From Klebsiella pneumoniae (GTDB lineage: Bacteria; Pseudomonadota; Gammaproteobacteria; Ga0077536), in contig CAMCBY010000125.1 in NCBI GenBank assembly GCA_945873015.1, forward strand, positions 1 through 9,256: a stretch of DNA of 9,256 nucleotides. Reading direction: 5' to 3'. Shown piece after piece: positions 6,916-9,256 of the stretch (positions within the stretch are counted from its first letter, which is position 1; each line of letters begins with the position of its first letter). A program made the position numbers and the translations under genes. The notes below the pieces were generated by a model, which saw nothing but the letters and a program-made list of their open reading frames with translations, made no database searches and was not told the origin of the DNA.

Positions 6916-9043
6916 CGAGGACCTCCGCGCCGAGGCTGCCGCCGCATTTCGCGCCGGCCGCGCCGGCGACGCGCTGGCGCTGCTGGAACCCTTTTGTGTG
7001 CAGCAAGGGACCGGCGCCGACTGGCTGGCGCTCGGCCGCCTCAAACAACACCTCGGCGACCTGCACGGCGCATCGCTCGCGCTCGAAACCGCAGCACAAG
7101 ACCCCGCCATACGCGCCGTTGCATGGCGCCTGCTGGCGCAATGGCTGCTGGATGGGAACGACGCCGCCGGCGCCTGCGAGCGGCTCAAACGCTACCTCGA
7201 ACACCTGCCCATCGATGCCGATGTGTGGGGCGAACTCGGGCTGGCCGAGGACCGGGCTGGCCGTTACCACGATGCGCTCGCGAGCTTCGGCCACGCCTTG
7301 GCGCTTGCCCCGCACGACTTTCATGCTCGCTTGAATCGCGCCGCATTGTTGCGCAGTCTCGGCCATTTTGAAGCCGCGCTTGCCGACTACGAACTGCTGA
7401 CCCGCGACCATCCTGAACAATCCATGCTGTGGTCTGAACAGGGTGAATGCCAGCGCCAGTGCGGCCGTTACGCCCATGCCATCGCGAGTTGCGAGCGAGC
7501 GCTGGCGCTGACGCCCACTGCGGTCCAGCCGTGGATGTGCAAGGCTGTCGCCCTGGCGGTGATGGGTGACGTCAACAAGGCGCAGCATTGTTTTGAACAT
7601 GCCTTCACGCTCGACGCCGCGCGCGCCGCGCGTTACGGCCATGAAGGCCACCCGCTGCCCCGCGTACCCGATGCGCGCTCGGTGTATTTTGCTGCAGCTT
7701 TCTCACGCTTGAGCGACGCCGACTGGCATGGTTATGGCGAGCTGCTGGCCGCAGCATTGCGCTTTTTTGCAACGCCCGAAAACGCACCCGACGATATTTC
7801 GGGTGCGTTTGCGCTGCTTTACCTGCCGCTGCCTAACGCGGTGCGCAGCGCCGGGCATATCGCGATCTCGCGTGCCTTGGTCGGCCCACGACTACCGGCG
7901 CTCGCGCAGCGCGCAGAGCACGGGCGCCGCCTGCGCATCGGCTATCTGTCCTGCAAGTTCAAGGATCATCCGGGCATGGTGCTGACCGGCGGCCTGTTTC
8001 GCGCCCACGATCGCGCCCGCTTCGAGTTGTTTGGCTATGCCATCAATCCTGACGATGACAGCAGTCAGCGCCGCTACGTGCGCGACGAGTTCGACCACTT
8101 CATCGATGTCTCGGCACTCGACGACTACCAGGCCGCGTGCCGCATTCGCGCCGACGCTATTGATATCCTGGTCGACTTGAACGGCTACAGCGATGAGGCG
8201 CGACCGCAGATCCTTGCCGCGCGACCGGCGCCCGTGCAGATGAGTTATATCGGCCACAGCCACAGCCTGTTCGCGCCCTGGATGGATTACCGCATCACCG
8301 ACCGCGCTTCAGAACCCGACGACTGGGGCTACCCATTATGTGAAGCCCGCGCCTATATACCGGCGAGTCTCTATCCCTACGACACCGCGCGCCACGCACT
8401 CGGCGCTACGCCCTCACGCGCGGCCCTCGGTCTGCCGGAGCGGGCTTTTGTGCTGTGTGGTTTCACGCGGGTAGAAAAAATCGAACCGCGCCTGTTCGAG
8501 CGCTGGCTGGATTTGCTGCTGAGCTTGCCTCACGCAGTGCTGTGGTTGGGGCCCGCATCGAGCGCCGCGATGGCCGCCTTGCGCACACGCGCCATTCAGC
8601 GCGGTCTCGACGCCGAACGACTGGTATTCGTCGACCGCGTCGACCACGGCGCCCATCTCGCGCGTCATCGCGCGGCCGACCTGTTCCTCGATACCTGGAC
8701 TTTCAACGCCCACACTACCGGCCTCGACGCCCTGCAGGCCGGCCTGCCACTGGTCACCCTCAAAGGCACGAGCTGGGGCGGGCGCTATGGCGCATCGTTA
8801 TTGACGGCGGTCGGCCTCGAAGAGCTGATCACCCACACGCCCGAGGAATACTGCGCGCTGGTAGTGGCTCTGGCCGGTGACCGGCCGCGCCTGCGGGCCT
8901 TACGTTTGCGTCTGGAACAAGTTATTCGGGACGCCAATCCGTTTGCGCCTCGGCGTATGGCTGCGCACCTCGGCGCTGTCTTCAGCCACGTCTGGCAGCG
9001 TTATCTGAGCGGTGCGCCGCCGGCAGATTTCAGTCTCGACTGA
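6908..9043 (+). CDS. TPR + GT41 glycosyltransferase (OGT/SPINDLY-like)
   Basis: The protein has 711 residues if the TTG at 6908 is used; the start is uncertain because an in-frame stop lies at 6869-6871 and no ATG or GTG or good ribosome site falls between. Residues 1-240 hold about six TPR units (clearest at 106-139, 140-173 and 174-207). The catalytic region from about 340 has H354 in DHPG, LVDLNGYSDEARPQ, RPAPVQ, K524 in VEKIEP, and AHTTGLDAL (602-610), matching human OGT H498, K842 and the H920-T922/D925 motif. GT41 enzymes transfer a sugar from a UDP- or GDP-sugar to Ser/Thr or, in HMW1C, to Asn. There is no signal peptide, so it is cytoplasmic. The usual GYPGTSG stretch is replaced by GHSHSLFAPW (449-458). 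As last gene of the block it may modify the two exported proteins before export; that is inference. Confidence 0.88.
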   Translation: MTDEDLRAEAAAAFRAGRAGDALALLEPFCVQQGTGADWLALGRLKQHLGDLHGASLALETAAQDPAIRAVAWRLLAQWLLDGNDAAGACERLKRYLEHLPIDADVWGELGLAEDRAGRYHDALASFGHALALAPHDFHARLNRAALLRSLGHFEAALADYELLTRDHPEQSMLWSEQGECQRQCGRYAHAIASCERALALTPTAVQPWMCKAVALAVMGDVNKAQHCFEHAFTLDAARAARYGHEGHPLPRVPDARSVYFAAAFSRLSDADWHGYGELLAAALRFFATPENAPDDISGAFALLYLPLPNAVRSAGHIAISRALVGPRLPALAQRAEHGRRLRIGYLSCKFKDHPGMVLTGGLFRAHDRARFELFGYAINPDDDSSQRRYVRDEFDHFIDVSALDDYQAACRIRADAIDILVDLNGYSDEARPQILAARPAPVQMSYIGHSHSLFAPWMDYRITDRASEPDDWGYPLCEARAYIPASLYPYDTARHALGATPSRAALGLPERAFVLCGFTRVEKIEPRLFERWLDLLLSLPHAVLWLGPASSAAMAALRTRAIQRGLDAERLVFVDRVDHGAHLARHRAADLFLDTWTFNAHTTGLDALQAGLPLVTLKGTSWGGRYGASLLTAVGLEELITHTPEEYCALVVALAGDRPRLRALRLRLEQVIRDANPFAPRRMAAHLGAVFSHVWQRYLSGAPPADFSLD
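7780..7810 (+). repeat. Perfect 12-bp inverted repeat (hairpin) inside the glycosyltransferase gene
   Basis: AAACGCACCCGA (7780-7791) is the exact reverse complement of TCGGGTGCGTTT (7799-7810), separated by a 7-nt loop. In RNA this gives a 12-bp stem with a GC core, an A-run on the left and a T-run on the right, the shape of a bidirectional intrinsic terminator, though only three Ts follow. It lies in codons about 291-301, between the TPR region and the catalytic domain. Confidence 0.85.
9030..9043. repeat. 14-bp palindrome formed by overlapping convergent stop codons
   Basis: TCAGTC and GACTGA flank a TC centre. The TGA of the + strand glycosyltransferase (9041-9043) and the TGA of the - strand lnt (complement of 9030-9032) sit at its two ends, so both proteins finish with Ser-x-Asp. 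The stem is too short and lacks a T-run, so I do not call it a terminator. Confidence 0.7.
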
Positions 9044-9256
9044 GCGGTAGCCGGCGCCGACCGTGCAGCATGACGGCAATGACGATGCCGATCAGCACCG
9101 CGAACAACGGCCCGTCCCCGAGTCGCACATAGGGCGTCGCACCCGCCCGCGCGGCAAACGTGCCGCTCAAGGCGACTGGCTGAAAGGCCGGCGCACGGGC
9201 GACCACCCGACCGCGCTGGTCGATGATGGCGGTGATGCCGGTATTGGTCGCACGCA
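9030..9256 (-). CDS. lnt: Apolipoprotein N-acyltransferase, C-terminal end (5' part outside window)
   Basis: Lnt adds the third acyl chain to the N-terminal Cys of lipoproteins in the inner membrane. Reading the - strand from 9254 gives the last 74 residues. RATNTGITAIID is the end of the nitrilase-like domain. TPYVRLGDGPL is the conserved segment entering the last membrane helix, and FAVLIGIVIAVMLH is that helix, followed by a basic cytoplasmic tail (GRRRLPLSRD). The catalytic Glu-Lys-Cys residues lie upstream of the window and cannot be checked. It is convergent with, and overlaps by 14 bp, the glycosyltransferase gene, so it is not part of that operon. Confidence 0.88.
   Translation of the reverse strand, partial: RATNTGITAIIDQRGRVVARAPAFQPVALSGTFAARAGATPYVRLGDGPLFAVLIGIVIAVMLHGRRRLPLSRD

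Noticed and set aside
6698..7651. Open frame (317 codons) on the - strand spanning the fecR/glycosyltransferase junction
   Set aside because: It is antisense to clear TPR repeats and the FecR tail, has no known motif, and fits GC-driven frame opening.
9030..9043. Intrinsic terminator between the convergent genes
   Set aside because: The palindrome could form at most a 5-bp stem with a 4-nt loop, is not GC-rich, and has no T-run on either strand.

Overview
The window is GC-rich, densely packed proteobacterial chromosome with ordinary housekeeping genes at both ends and an accessory block between them. The gltB-gltD-hemE order is one found in Gammaproteobacteria such as Pseudomonas, and the downstream lnt end fits the same group. 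I would call the source a gammaproteobacterium, perhaps an environmental one, without naming an order.

Layout. (1) 1-3790, + strand: the 3' end of gltB (large subunit of NADPH glutamate synthase), complete gltD (small subunit, overlapping gltB by 8 bp) and complete hemE (uroporphyrinogen decarboxylase, 6 bp after gltD). These look co-transcribed. (2) 3791-3970: a 180-bp gap with a small GC-rich hairpin, an AT-rich promoter-like patch with a 17-bp dyad, and a clear ribosome binding site. (3) 3971-9043, + strand: a probable three-gene operon. It encodes an exported TPR plus outer-membrane beta-barrel protein resembling the Slam/DUF560 family (type XI secretion). Next is an exported FecR-domain protein with a 16-proline linker and a C-terminal domain resembling the TbpB-type barrel found in Slam cargo. 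Last is a large TPR plus GT41 (OGT/SPINDLY-like) glycosyltransferase. (4) 9030-9256, - strand: the 3' end of lnt (apolipoprotein N-acyltransferase), convergent with the glycosyltransferase and overlapping it by 14 bp.

How the genes may work together. GltBD makes glutamate. In gammaproteobacteria glutamate is also the C5-pathway precursor of tetrapyrroles, which gives gltBD and hemE a loose metabolic link. The middle block is the interesting part. A candidate outer-membrane translocator, a candidate cargo carrying a Slam-type barrel, and a cytoplasmic glycosyltransferase are encoded together. This parallels, by analogy only, HMW1B/HMW1A/HMW1C, where a GT41 enzyme glycosylates an adhesin before export. 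Whether the barrel protein moves the FecR protein to the surface, and whether the GT41 enzyme modifies it, is inference. The sequence shows co-orientation, tight spacing and domain types, not function.

Non-coding signals of note are a perfect 12-bp-stem hairpin inside the glycosyltransferase gene, a C9 tract in the proline-linker codons, a 15-codon mini-ORF bridging fecR and the glycosyltransferase, and a 14-bp palindrome made by the two convergent stop regions.
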